NCBI GenBank assembly: GCA_013694845.1
Contig: JACDBQ010000806.1
Span: 1 to 12,911 of the forward strand
Length of the DNA stretch: 12,911 nt
From: Acidobacteriota bacterium
GTDB lineage: Bacteria; Acidobacteriota; Vicinamibacteria; Vicinamibacterales; 2-12-FULL-66-21
Reading direction: 5' to 3'
The notes beneath the pieces are model-generated. The model saw nothing but the letters and a program-made list of their open reading frames with translations, searched no databases and was not told the origin of the DNA. Both the position numbers and the translations under genes were made by a program. Positions 1 to 6,922 of this stretch are shown in pieces; position 1 is the first letter of the stretch; every line of letters begins with the position of its first letter.

Positions 1-313
1 CCGTTGCAATGACCGCTCGAAGGATGCCGGCATCGGCCAGGAGCGGCGCGCACGGCCCGGTCCGCCCGACGTGGCTACACGGCTCGAGCGTGCAGTAGAG
101 AGTGGCTCCTCTTGCCCGGGTGCCCGCCTCCCGCAGGGCGTGGACCTCGGCGTGGGGGCTTCCAGCAAACTCGTGGGCGCCCCGTCCGATCACGACGCCT
201 TCAGCGTCGACGACCAGCGCGCCAACCATGGGGTTCGGCGATGTGCGTCCACGCCCGCGTTCGGCGAGTCGCAACGCCTTCCCCATGAAGAACGCGTCCC
301 GGTTCTCGGTCAT
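1..313 (-). CDS. ribD: RibD, riboflavin biosynthesis deaminase (/reductase), N-terminal part only
   Basis: Partial gene: the start is inside the window and the 3' end runs off base 1. RibD deaminates the pyrimidine intermediate made from GTP in riboflavin synthesis, in the cytosol; most bacterial RibDs also carry a C-terminal reductase domain, which would lie outside the window. The 104 visible residues are the CMP/dCMP-deaminase-like zinc domain: TSPNPMVGALVV at about 24-35, the HAE zinc/catalytic motif at H54-E56, and the second zinc motif TLEPCSHVGRTGPC with C79 and C88. The ATG at 313 is chosen because the residues before the PNP motif align well with the usual RibD N-terminus. It lies 22 nt after the ftsY stop, with only a weak, distant AAGGGG as a possible ribosome-binding site. 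It is the last visible gene of the long minus-strand operon. Whether the reductase domain is present cannot be seen. Confidence 0.93.
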   Translation of the reverse strand, partial: MTENRDAFFMGKALRLAERGRGRTSPNPMVGALVVDAEGVVIGRGAHEFAGSPHAEVHALREAGTRARGATLYCTLEPCSHVGRTGPCAPLLADAGILRAVIAT

Positions 314-335
314 CGACGAGTGGAGCGTGACCCCT

Positions 336-1259
336 TCACCATTTGTCTTCGAACAGCGCGTCCACGTATTCGTCCGGCGAGAACGGGATCAGGTCGTCGA
401 TCGTTTCGCCGACGCCGACATAGCGGATGGGCAGCTTCAGATCGTGGGCGATTGCGACCGCAATCCCCCCTTTCGCCGTACCATCGAGCTTGGTCAGGAC
501 GATGCCGTTCACCCCGGCGACGCTGGTGAACTCGCGGGCCTGGGCAAGCCCGTTCTGTCCGACCGTCGCGTCCAGCACCAGGAGGACCTCGTGTGGCGCG
601 CCCGCGACCTCCTTCGAGGCGACCCGGCGGATCTTGTCGAGCTCCGCCATGAGATTGACCCGGGTGTGCAGTCGCCCTGCCGTGTCGACCAGGATCACGT
701 CGCGGCCTCTCGCCTTCCCGGCCACCAGCGCATCGAAGACAACGGCCGCGGGATCGGATCCCGCCTTGGCCCGGATGATGTCCACACCCGCCCGGTTCGC
801 CCAGATTTCCAGCTGCTCGACGGCGGCCGCACGGAAGGTGTCCGCCGCGCAGATCATCGGCAGCCGCCCCGAGTCCTTCAGCAGACGCGCCAGCTTGCCG
901 ACCGTCGTCGTCTTGCCCGTGCCGTTCACGCCCACGAGCATCACGACGTGAGGCGTGTGGCCGTCACTGACCGGGGTGTCGGCGGCGCGCAGGATCGACC
1001 GGATCTCCTGCTTCACGAGGTCGCGAAGCGATTCTCCGCGCGTGCGTTTCGATTTGACCGCCTGGACGATCTGATCCGCGGCTGCGACCCCGACGTCGGC
1101 GGAAATCAGCGCTTCCTCGAGCGCCTCGATCGTCTCGAGATCGACTGGACGGCTGCGTTTCGAGGGTTCATCCGCACGCTTGACCACATCATCGAAGCGC
1201 TCGACGAACTGCTCTTTGGTGCGGGTGAGCGACTGTTTGATTCGATCGAAGAAACTCAT
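336..1259 (-). CDS. ftsY: FtsY, signal recognition particle receptor GTPase
   Basis: Receptor for the signal recognition particle: it docks ribosome-nascent chain-Ffh complexes at the cytoplasmic membrane, with reciprocal GTP hydrolysis. The protein has 307 residues. An N domain (about 1-95) is followed by the G domain with all family motifs: P-loop GVNGTGKT (110-117), DTFRAAA (140-146), DTAGR (192-196), TKLDGTAKGG (256-265) and GVGE plus the C-terminal amphipathic region (282-307). It is the short form, lacking the long acidic A domain of the E. coli protein. The amphipathic N-terminus MSFFDRIKQSL fits membrane association. The start lies only 3 nt after the gpsA stop. A GGAGG sits about 14 nt upstream inside gpsA, a rather long spacing. 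It sits among glycerophospholipid genes, in keeping with a membrane-biogenesis role. Confidence 0.97.
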   Translation of the reverse strand: MSFFDRIKQSLTRTKEQFVERFDDVVKRADEPSKRSRPVDLETIEALEEALISADVGVAAADQIVQAVKSKRTRGESLRDLVKQEIRSILRAADTPVSDGHTPHVVMLVGVNGTGKTTTVGKLARLLKDSGRLPMICAADTFRAAAVEQLEIWANRAGVDIIRAKAGSDPAAVVFDALVAGKARGRDVILVDTAGRLHTRVNLMAELDKIRRVASKEVAGAPHEVLLVLDATVGQNGLAQAREFTSVAGVNGIVLTKLDGTAKGGIAVAIAHDLKLPIRYVGVGETIDDLIPFSPDEYVDALFEDKW

Positions 1260-1262
1260 GGA

Positions 1263-2264
1263 TTACCCGTCTACCTCCGCGCGCTGGCGACGCAACATCA
1301 AGGCTTCGACAGCTCTGAGCGGCGAGCAGCGACCCTCGAGCACCTCCTGCATCTGCGCGGCGATCGGCAATTCGAGACCGTGTCTGGTCCCGAGCGCCAG
1401 GGCGGCGCGCGTCGTGCGCACCCCTTCGGCCACCATGCGCATCCCGGCCAGAATGTCGGACAACGTCCGGCCTCGACCGAGCTCGATTCCCACTCGCCGG
1501 TTGCGGCTCAGATCCCCTGTGCAGGTGAGAACCAGGTCGCCCAGACCGCTCAAGCCTGCGAGCGTGTCGCGGCGCCCTCCCTCGGCGAGCGCGAGGCGCG
1601 ACATCTCGGCGAGCCCACGGGTGATCAGCGCGGCGAGCGCATTGTGCCCGAGCCCGAGCCCTTCGACGCAACCCGCGGCGATCGCGATGACGTTTTTCAA
1701 CGCGCCGCCAATCTCGACGCCGGCAACGTCGTCGTTCACGTAGAGACGAAGACCGCGCCCGCGGAAATGCTCCTGGACGGCCGCCGCGGCATCAGCATCC
1801 GCTGACGCCGCGAGCAGCGCCGTGGGCAGTCCCTGCGCCACCTCCACGGCGAAGCTTGGACCCGAGAGCACGACGGTGCGGCAGCAGCCGGCCGTTTCAG
1901 CCTCGATGACCTGGGACATTCGCTGCAGTGATTCGACCTCGATGCCCTTGGTCGCGCTGACCAGAATGGCGCTCGGTTCGAGATAGGGCACGGCGTCCTT
2001 GAGGACCGCCCGGAGCCCGTGCGACGGGACCGCGACGATCACGAACCTGGCGCCGGCGAGCGCCTCCGCGAGCGACTCGGTTGCGAGCACCGCCTCGGTC
2101 ATCGCCATGCCCGGCAAATACCGTTCGTTCGAGCCCGTCGCCCGCAGTTCGGTGACCAACGCGGCGTCGCGTGCCCACAGCCGCACGCGGTGGCCGGCAC
2201 GCTCGAGATGAACGGCCAACGCGGTGCCCCAGGTCCCGGCCCCGAGGACCGCGGTTGTCTTCAT
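1263..2264 (-). CDS. gpsA: GpsA, NAD(P)-dependent glycerol-3-phosphate dehydrogenase
   Basis: Reduces dihydroxyacetone phosphate to sn-glycerol-3-phosphate, the backbone precursor of phospholipids, in the cytosol. The 333 residues match the usual length. The N-terminal Rossmann fold shows GAGTWGTALA (8-17); further family motifs are VAVPSHGLR (78-85), the SATKGIE stretch with K106, GPSFA (135-139), the catalytic lysine region GGALKNV (K190), GLGDL (240-244) and SRNRR (253-257). The ATG at 2264 puts the glycine-rich loop right at the N-terminus, as in the family; longer in-frame upstream sequence is plsY read out of frame. The start overlaps the plsY stop by 4 nt (ATGA), so translation is probably coupled to the acyltransferase that uses its product. 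It is followed after 3 nt by ftsY. Confidence 0.97.
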   Translation of the reverse strand: MKTTAVLGAGTWGTALAVHLERAGHRVRLWARDAALVTELRATGSNERYLPGMAMTEAVLATESLAEALAGARFVIVAVPSHGLRAVLKDAVPYLEPSAILVSATKGIEVESLQRMSQVIEAETAGCCRTVVLSGPSFAVEVAQGLPTALLAASADADAAAAVQEHFRGRGLRLYVNDDVAGVEIGGALKNVIAIAAGCVEGLGLGHNALAALITRGLAEMSRLALAEGGRRDTLAGLSGLGDLVLTCTGDLSRNRRVGIELGRGRTLSDILAGMRMVAEGVRTTRAALALGTRHGLELPIAAQMQEVLEGRCSPLRAVEALMLRRQRAEVDG

Positions 2265-2839
2265 GCGCGCACGCCAACCCGGCGCTCGGTGCCGGAACGC
2301 AGCCGGTGCCAGTTGGCCCGATGGCGAAACAGGATCAGCAGACCCGTCCCGGCCGCCACCAGCACCACGGGGAGGGGTGAGCCGAGGATCCAGGCGGCGG
2401 GCGGGAGCGCGACCGTCGCGACGATCGAGGCGAGCGAGACATACCGGGTGATCCAGGCCACGAGCAGGAACAACAGCGCGGCGGCGCCGGTCGCCGCCGG
2501 TGACAGGATCGTAAAGACACCGGCCGCCACCGCGACCCCCTTGCCGCCATGGAACCTGAGCCAGACTGGATAGATGTGCCCCACGACGGCTGCGGCTCCG
2601 GTCAGCGCGATCGACCCGGTGCCGCTCGCCAGCAGGTGCGCGATCGCCACAGCCACGATGCCCTTCGAGAGGTCGAGGGCCATCACGATGACGCCGCGCC
2701 ACGCGCCGGTGGTGCGGAGCACGTTCGCGGCCCCGACGTTACCGCTGCCGGCCACGCGCACGTCGATCCCGCGTCGCTTTGCGAGCAGGAACGCAAACGG
2801 GACCGAACCCGCCAGGTACCCGAGGAGGATCGGGAGCAT
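2261..2839 (-). CDS. plsY: PlsY, acyl-phosphate:glycerol-3-phosphate acyltransferase
   Basis: Integral membrane enzyme that transfers an acyl group from acyl-phosphate to glycerol-3-phosphate to make lysophosphatidate. The 192 residues are strongly hydrophobic, with several predicted membrane segments. Family motifs are in order: GYLAGSVPFAFLLAK at the N-terminus, GSGNVGAANVLR (31-42), DLSKG (56-60), GHIYPVWLRFHGGKGVA (87-103) and the RHR..N..RL..GTE motif (about 172-185). The ATG at 2839 is chosen since it starts the first membrane segment and its A is shared with the thpR stop (TAATG). The gene ends in an ATGA overlap with gpsA, which supplies its substrate. PlsX, the acyl-phosphate-forming partner, is not in the window. 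Confidence 0.97.
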   Translation of the reverse strand: MLPILLGYLAGSVPFAFLLAKRRGIDVRVAGSGNVGAANVLRTTGAWRGVIVMALDLSKGIVAVAIAHLLASGTGSIALTGAAAVVGHIYPVWLRFHGGKGVAVAAGVFTILSPAATGAAALLFLLVAWITRYVSLASIVATVALPPAAWILGSPLPVVLVAAGTGLLILFRHRANWHRLRSGTERRVGVRA

Positions 2840-3414
2840 TACCTCAATGGTACTCGCAGCAGTCGTTCGTACACGGCCCCCCTGGGTGAGGTTCGGCTCC
2901 GGAAGAGAGTGAGCTCCTGGATGCGGCATGAGCCGGCGTCGGCCGGCTCGAGGCTGACGGCGTCGCGCAGGGCGGCGCGCGCGGCGCCGTGCGGAGGCTC
3001 CTTTACCCGCGCAATCGTCAGGTGCGCCGAGTAGGCGCGCCCGTCGGTCGGGAATCCCCACGGCTGCAGACGCGCGCCCACGGCCTCATGCCCGAGCGCG
3101 AGCTCGCCGAGCCCTTCGCTCACCCCCATCCACAGCACGCGCGGAGGGCCCGACGGGGGAAATGCGCCAAAACCAGCAATGTGGAGATCGAACGCCGGGA
3201 CGTCCAGCACCGGATGCAACGCGTCGAGCACGACAGCCGCGCGGGCGTCGGACACCTCACCGAGGAACCACACGGTGAGGTGCATGTTCTCGACCGGCAC
3301 CCACCGGATCTCCGCCGCCTGCGTGGCGCCGACCCGATGGCGCAAGCGCTCCGCACAAGAGCCCGCCGAGGCCTTGAGCTCGTCGGATGGCTCGGCGGCT
3401 ACGAAGAGCCGCAT
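2839..3414 (-). CDS. thpR: ThpR/LigT family RNA 2',3'-cyclic phosphodiesterase (2H phosphoesterase)
   Basis: A member of the 2H phosphoesterase superfamily, related to E. coli ThpR (LigT), which opens RNA 2',3'-cyclic phosphates and in vitro ligates tRNA halves through a 2'-5' bond. Both catalytic HxTx motifs are visible: HLTV (45-48, within ENMHLTVWFLGEV) and HLTI (131-134, within SAHLTIARV). The N-terminus MRLFVAAEPS and the C-terminal ELTLFRSRTSPRGAVYE are also family hallmarks. The 191-residue length is normal. The ATG at 3414 overlaps the cinA stop by one base (TGATG), and the stop overlaps the plsY start (TAATG), so it is probably translationally coupled on both sides. Its physiological substrate is not known from context; adjacency to cinA is a common arrangement. 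Confidence 0.94.
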   Translation of the reverse strand: MRLFVAAEPSDELKASAGSCAERLRHRVGATQAAEIRWVPVENMHLTVWFLGEVSDARAAVVLDALHPVLDVPAFDLHIAGFGAFPPSGPPRVLWMGVSEGLGELALGHEAVGARLQPWGFPTDGRAYSAHLTIARVKEPPHGAARAALRDAVSLEPADAGSCRIQELTLFRSRTSPRGAVYERLLRVPLR

Positions 3415-4685
3415 CACTGCATCAACATGCGGCGGACACGATCGAGCGCCACCTGAGTCGCTTGCAACCGGATCATCTCGCGGCCACCCGGGAAGAGGTG
3501 GGTGCGGACCGCGAGGGGATGACCATCGATGAGAATGGCGATGACCACCGTGCCCACCGGCTTGGCCTCGGTGCCCCCGCCGGGACCCGCGACCCCGGTG
3601 ATCGCTACGCAAACATCGGCCTCCGTCTGGCGGCGCAGGCCTTCGGCCATCGCCGCCGCGACGGGCTCGCTCACCGACCCGTGCGCAGTCAGCAGCGCCT
3701 CGTCCACGCCAAGTAATCGCGCCTTCAACTCGTTGCTGTAGGCAACCACGCCGCCCTTCACGTACGCGGAGCTCCCGGCGACGTCCGTCAGGCGCTGCAT
3801 GAGCAGCCCGCCGGTGCAGGACTCGGCCGCCGCAACCGTGAGGTTCCGTTCCCGCAGCATGTCGCCGACCACTCGGGGCAGTTGGCGGCCGTCCGCCGAA
3901 AACGCTGCGTCACCGATCGCCGTTGCGAGCTCGTCGCGCGAACGCTCGAGTGTGCGCACGGCAGCGTCTTTGTCCGCGGACCGCAACGTCAAGTGCAGCT
4001 CGACCTGCCCTGGCGTCGCGAGGATCGTGGTCTCGATCGGCGTCGGCAAATCCCGCCAGGTCGCGTAGATGGGCTGGACCAACTCCTCGACGTGCGACTC
4101 CGAGACGCCGGTCGTAAACAGCGAGACCGTGTAGAGCCGTTCGCTGCCGGCTCTGCGCCCGATGGCGCCATCACGCGCGCAGAGGGCGAGCAGCATCGGC
4201 TGTAGTTCCCGCGGAGGCCCGGGCAGGAGGACGACCAGCTTCGCGTTCACGCCGATGCTCAAGCCGGGGGCCGACCCGTTGGCGTTCGACAGCGACTCTG
4301 CACCGCGCGGCACCATGGCCTGTCGCCTGTTCACTTCAGGCATCCGCATTCCCCGGCGCTCGAACCGATGGCGGATGCTCACCGTGATCGACTCGTCTTC
4401 GACCAGCTCGAGGCCCAGCGCGTCGGCCACGGCTTCACGCGTCAGGTCGTCGTCAGTCGGACCGAGACCGCCGGTCAGAACGACCAGGTCGGTCCGCGCG
4501 AGCGACTGCCGAAACACGTTGGTCAGCCGAGCGCGATCGTCGCCGACGACCGCCTTGCCTTTCAGTTCGATCCCGAGACGCGACAGTTGCTCGGCGATGA
4601 AGAGGGAGTTCGTGTCGAGGCGGGTCCAGCCAAGGAGCTCACTGCCGACCGCGATGACTTCCGCCGTGCGGAGCGGCGTGGTCAT
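3414..4685 (-). CDS. cinA: CinA family protein: N-terminal MoaB-like domain plus C-terminal PncC NMN amidohydrolase domain
   Basis: Two-domain, 423-residue CinA, the full bacterial length. The N-terminal molybdopterin-binding-like (COG1058) domain shows AVGSELL..TRLDTNS (about 12-27) and TGGLGPTDDDLTREAV (71-86). In characterised homologues it hydrolyses ADP-ribose-type substrates. The C-terminal domain (about 268-420) carries AAAESCTGGLL (285-295), VVAYSNELKARLLGV (313-327), HGSVSEPVA (335-343) and TGVAGPGGG (363-371), typical of PncC, which deamidates nicotinamide mononucleotide in pyridine nucleotide salvage. The ATG at 4685 overlaps the pgpA stop (ATGA). The stop overlaps the thpR start (TGATG). 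The name comes from competence induction in Gram-positives; nothing here suggests a competence role. Confidence 0.96.
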   Translation of the reverse strand: MTTPLRTAEVIAVGSELLGWTRLDTNSLFIAEQLSRLGIELKGKAVVGDDRARLTNVFRQSLARTDLVVLTGGLGPTDDDLTREAVADALGLELVEDESITVSIRHRFERRGMRMPEVNRRQAMVPRGAESLSNANGSAPGLSIGVNAKLVVLLPGPPRELQPMLLALCARDGAIGRRAGSERLYTVSLFTTGVSESHVEELVQPIYATWRDLPTPIETTILATPGQVELHLTLRSADKDAAVRTLERSRDELATAIGDAAFSADGRQLPRVVGDMLRERNLTVAAAESCTGGLLMQRLTDVAGSSAYVKGGVVAYSNELKARLLGVDEALLTAHGSVSEPVAAAMAEGLRRQTEADVCVAITGVAGPGGGTEAKPVGTVVIAILIDGHPLAVRTHLFPGGREMIRLQATQVALDRVRRMLMQ

Positions 4686-5149
4686 GCGATCCAGGCAGGC
4701 AGCAGCCAGAGACAGATCCGCAGCACGCCATTCGCATAGACCGCCGCCATCGCATCGTCGGCCATCACGCCAAGTCCGCCGTGGAGCTGCTCGAAGCGGC
4801 CGGCCGGGAAGGGCTTGATGACATCGAAGATGCGAAACAGCACGAAGCCCGCGAGGATCCCCGACCATCCCAGCGCCGGGATGAAGGCGAGCGTGATCAG
4901 CATGCCCACGACTTCGTCCAATACGATCGGCCCCGGGTCGACACCACCAAAATATCGCTCGGCCGTCGTCCCCGCCCAGACGCCCGCCGCGAACAGTCCG
5001 GCGATGAGGCCGATTTCGACGAGGGGCGATTCAGTCCACCAGACGAGCGCATAAAACAGCAGGCCAGCGGCGGAGCCGACGGTCCCGGGAGCGATCGGGA
5101 AATAGCCGCAGTAGCCGACCGTCGCGATGAAGACAGCGAGCCGGGTCAC
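4682..5149 (-). CDS. pgpA: PgpA, phosphatidylglycerophosphatase A
   Basis: Membrane phosphatase that removes the terminal phosphate of phosphatidylglycerophosphate to give phosphatidylglycerol. The 155 residues contain the family signatures FPIAPGTVGSAAG (17-29), DPGPIVLDEVVGM (71-83), LFRIFDVIKPFPAG (104-117) and GGLGVMADDAMAA (124-136), with acidic residues D79/E80 and D131/D132 in the expected places, and about four hydrophobic segments. The start is taken as GTG at 5149: it overlaps the preceding stop as GTGA, and the next residues TRLAVFIATVGYCGYFPIAPGT match the family N-terminus; no in-frame ATG lies between it and the first motif. The longer in-frame upstream extension is the RDD gene in another frame. 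It functionally matches plsY and gpsA downstream in the same operon. Confidence 0.93.
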   Translation of the reverse strand: MTRLAVFIATVGYCGYFPIAPGTVGSAAGLLFYALVWWTESPLVEIGLIAGLFAAGVWAGTTAERYFGGVDPGPIVLDEVVGMLITLAFIPALGWSGILAGFVLFRIFDVIKPFPAGRFEQLHGGLGVMADDAMAAVYANGVLRICLWLLPAWIA

Positions 5150-6036
5150 GCTTTCACGACGCGAGTGTGGGCCAGGCGGTCGTGGACCGCCCGCCGCTCG
5201 GGCCCGACAAGCGCCGGTAAGAAGCCCAGGCCGAGGGGAAGCGCGGACACCAGGTAGGCGGAGGCGCGCAGGACAGCCTGGCCGAGCCGGACGCGATCGG
5301 ACCAGCCGGATTCGTCCATCGTGACCACCTTGATATGGGCGGCCATCTTGCCGATGCTCTGGCCACCCGCGGCGGTGAACGCCGTCACATAGCCACCGTT
5401 CAGGAGCGCCAGGAACGCGGCAAACGGCACGACCGGAATCCGCCGGATCTCGGCGAGCTCCAACCCGCACAGTCTCAGCGTGAAAAACAGCACGGCGCCG
5501 TCGATGGCACCGAGGATCAGCAGATCGACGACACCACCGAGCAGCCGCGCCCCAGCCGAGGCGGTATCGGAGGACGCGGTCTGCTCCTCGTCGGACGGCG
5601 AAGCCGGCACGGCGGGCCTGCGGCCACGGGGCGCCTCCGGCTCGAGATCCAGACCAGGTTCAGCCGCGCTACCGCGAGCGGGCGCAACCGGGTTCACCGT
5701 GGACTTCCGGACCGCGACTGGAGGCCGCGGAGAGGCCGGGAGGCTCACCAGCGGCGCATCGTCGTCGTTCGAGCGGTCGCGAAAGAGCGGGAGTTCCGAG
5801 GATCGTGATGCGTGCGGCGAAGCGCCTCGCATCGGCTGAGCGTCCCGGTCGCGTGGTCGGGCCGCCTCTTGTGACTCGGCGAGCGAGAAGTCTGACAGCG
5901 GGCCGACCGGCTCATCGCCGGTCCGGAGCGGGAGGTCGAGGTCCACGGGATCGACTGACAGCGAGAACTCGTACCCGCAATTGCGGCATCGGCCGCCCTG
6001 GTCGAAGCTGATGTACTGACACTTCGGGCACTTCAT
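5146..6036 (-). CDS. Zinc-ribbon RDD-family membrane protein
   Basis: A 296-residue protein in three parts. Residues 1-23 form a small zinc ribbon: CPKC (C3, C6) and CRNC (C17, C20), MKCPKCQYISFDQGGRCRNC. Residues about 24-158 are rich in Pro, Ser, Ala, Asp and Arg without clear hydrophobic segments, probably a disordered cytoplasmic linker. Residues about 160-295 are an RDD domain with hydrophobic segments near 166-187, 200-222 and 255-277, the conserved GGQSIGKMAAHIKVV (224-238) and a C-terminal AVHDRLAHTRVV. RDD proteins are multipass membrane proteins of mostly unknown role; some have been linked to ion or antiporter activity. The ATG at 6036 overlaps the preceding stop (ATGA), and its stop overlaps pgpA (GTGA). 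The function is not determined; the domain call is firm. Confidence 0.88.
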   Translation of the reverse strand: MKCPKCQYISFDQGGRCRNCGYEFSLSVDPVDLDLPLRTGDEPVGPLSDFSLAESQEAARPRDRDAQPMRGASPHASRSSELPLFRDRSNDDDAPLVSLPASPRPPVAVRKSTVNPVAPARGSAAEPGLDLEPEAPRGRRPAVPASPSDEEQTASSDTASAGARLLGGVVDLLILGAIDGAVLFFTLRLCGLELAEIRRIPVVPFAAFLALLNGGYVTAFTAAGGQSIGKMAAHIKVVTMDESGWSDRVRLGQAVLRASAYLVSALPLGLGFLPALVGPERRAVHDRLAHTRVVKA

Positions 6037-6863
6037 GGCCGGCGCTGTGCGGACTCTGGCGCGGCGATCCTTGACCGCGCCGCGGTGAGCAGTTGCCGTT
6101 GGATGGTCGTTGTCAGCTCGTCGGCGCGCTGGCGGTGCGGGTCGCCGGTGGGCACCAGGGCGAGCGCGGCGAGCGCGGCGTGCAGTTGTCCGCGCGCGTG
6201 GAGATCCTGGCCGCGCGACAATGCGACTTCCCCGATCGTCGGCACGACGAGTGGCGTCTTGAGCGTCGCCACCGGGAGCGGCTCGCGGCCGTCGAGGAAC
6301 GGCCAGTGCCCGGCGCCTCGCTGGAGGAGCAGTGCGAATGCGGCGGCGCACAGGACGATCCCGGCAAGCAGGCCGGCGCCGATCCATTTCCAGCGCGCGC
6401 TGCGGTGGACGACCAGGCGTGCGGCAGGCATCTCCGGCGGTGGCGTGAGCCGGCGGTGCGCGGGCATCCCCGATGGCGACGCATTCTCGAGGCGGTCGAT
6501 TCTCGCCAGCAGGGCGAGCGCCTCGTCGGCAGACGCGCCGTGCTCGACGGCTGAAGCCACCAGCTTCCGCGCCGCCCCCGCCTCGCCGCGGTCCAGCGCC
6601 ATGCTCCCCGTGTGCAGCAGCTCGTCTCCCTTTCGCTGTCGCTCGGCGACGGCCGTCCGCGCGCGCTCGATATAGGCGCGCGCCCGCGCGTGGCCGCGAT
6701 CGATGAAGAGGACGCGTGTCCAGACGCTGATCGCGAGTTCGTACTGTTCGACGAAATAGTGGTCGAGCCCGGTGAGCAGGAACTCTTCGATTCGCGCATC
6801 GCGGTCGCGGTCGGGCACGTCTGCCCCGAGGGGCGGACGGTCGGAACGCAGCGGGTCGGTCAT
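6033..6863 (-). CDS. Uncharacterised TPR-like protein with one central membrane segment
   Basis: No named family recognised. The 276 residues hold an N-terminal helical part with a TPR-like unit at about 30-63 (LDHYFVEQYELAISVWTRVL, then ID..HARARAYI) and a likely second unit at about 76-110. A Pro-rich stretch (about 129-147) leads into one strong hydrophobic segment (about 159-181), then an Ala-rich C-terminal part (about 205-262) with another helical repeat-like region (LSRGQDLHARGQLHAALAAL). There is no N-terminal signal peptide, so the N-terminal TPRs are probably cytoplasmic. It is the first gene of the long minus-strand operon and overlaps the RDD gene (ATGA), suggesting the two act together at the membrane. 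No Shine-Dalgarno sequence is visible before the ATG at 6863. The coding assignment is well supported by the overlap chain; the function is unknown. Confidence 0.78.
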   Translation of the reverse strand: MTDPLRSDRPPLGADVPDRDRDARIEEFLLTGLDHYFVEQYELAISVWTRVLFIDRGHARARAYIERARTAVAERQRKGDELLHTGSMALDRGEAGAARKLVASAVEHGASADEALALLARIDRLENASPSGMPAHRRLTPPPEMPAARLVVHRSARWKWIGAGLLAGIVLCAAAFALLLQRGAGHWPFLDGREPLPVATLKTPLVVPTIGEVALSRGQDLHARGQLHAALAALALVPTGDPHRQRADELTTTIQRQLLTAARSRIAAPESAQRRP

Positions 6864-6893
6864 GTGCAGTCTGAGAGCGCTGAAGCTTCCGGA

Positions 6894-6922
6894 ATTATAG
6901 TCTTGCCATGCCGATTATTGAA
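6894..6922 (-). promoter_or_regulatory. Candidate sigma-70-type promoter of the nine-gene minus-strand operon
   Basis: On the minus strand a perfect -10 hexamer TATAAT occupies 6899-6894, 30 nt before the ATG at 6863. With a 17-bp spacer the -35 would be TTCAAT (6922-6917), only 3 of 6 matches to TTGACA. The predicted start is near 6887, giving a leader of about 23 nt without a clear ribosome-binding site. The leader holds short perfect palindromes AGCGCT (6876-6881), GAAGCTTC (6882-6889) and TTCCGGAA (6887-6894), which could be operator sequence. A/T-rich hexamers are rare in this high-G+C window, which strengthens the call. Confidence 0.55.
6896..6901 (+). promoter_or_regulatory. Candidate -10 box for a leaderless formiminotransferase transcript
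   Basis: TATAGT ends 6 nt before the ATG at 6908, so transcription would begin at or next to the start codon. No recognisable -35 lies 16-18 bp upstream, and no Shine-Dalgarno sequence fits in the 6-nt gap. The box overlaps the minus-strand TATAAT by four bases. The alternative is a promoter further upstream inside the divergent gene. Confidence 0.4.

Noticed and set aside
102..1805. 567-residue plus-strand ORF opposite ftsY and gpsA
   Set aside because: It is a high-G+C shadow: Arg/Asp/Gln/His-rich, without domains, and it spans two well-recognised genes on the other strand.
2265..2702. Longer N-terminal form of gpsA
   Set aside because: The extension is plsY read in another frame; the family N-terminus begins at the ATG at 2264. 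The same reasoning rejects long forms of plsY, thpR, cinA and pgpA.
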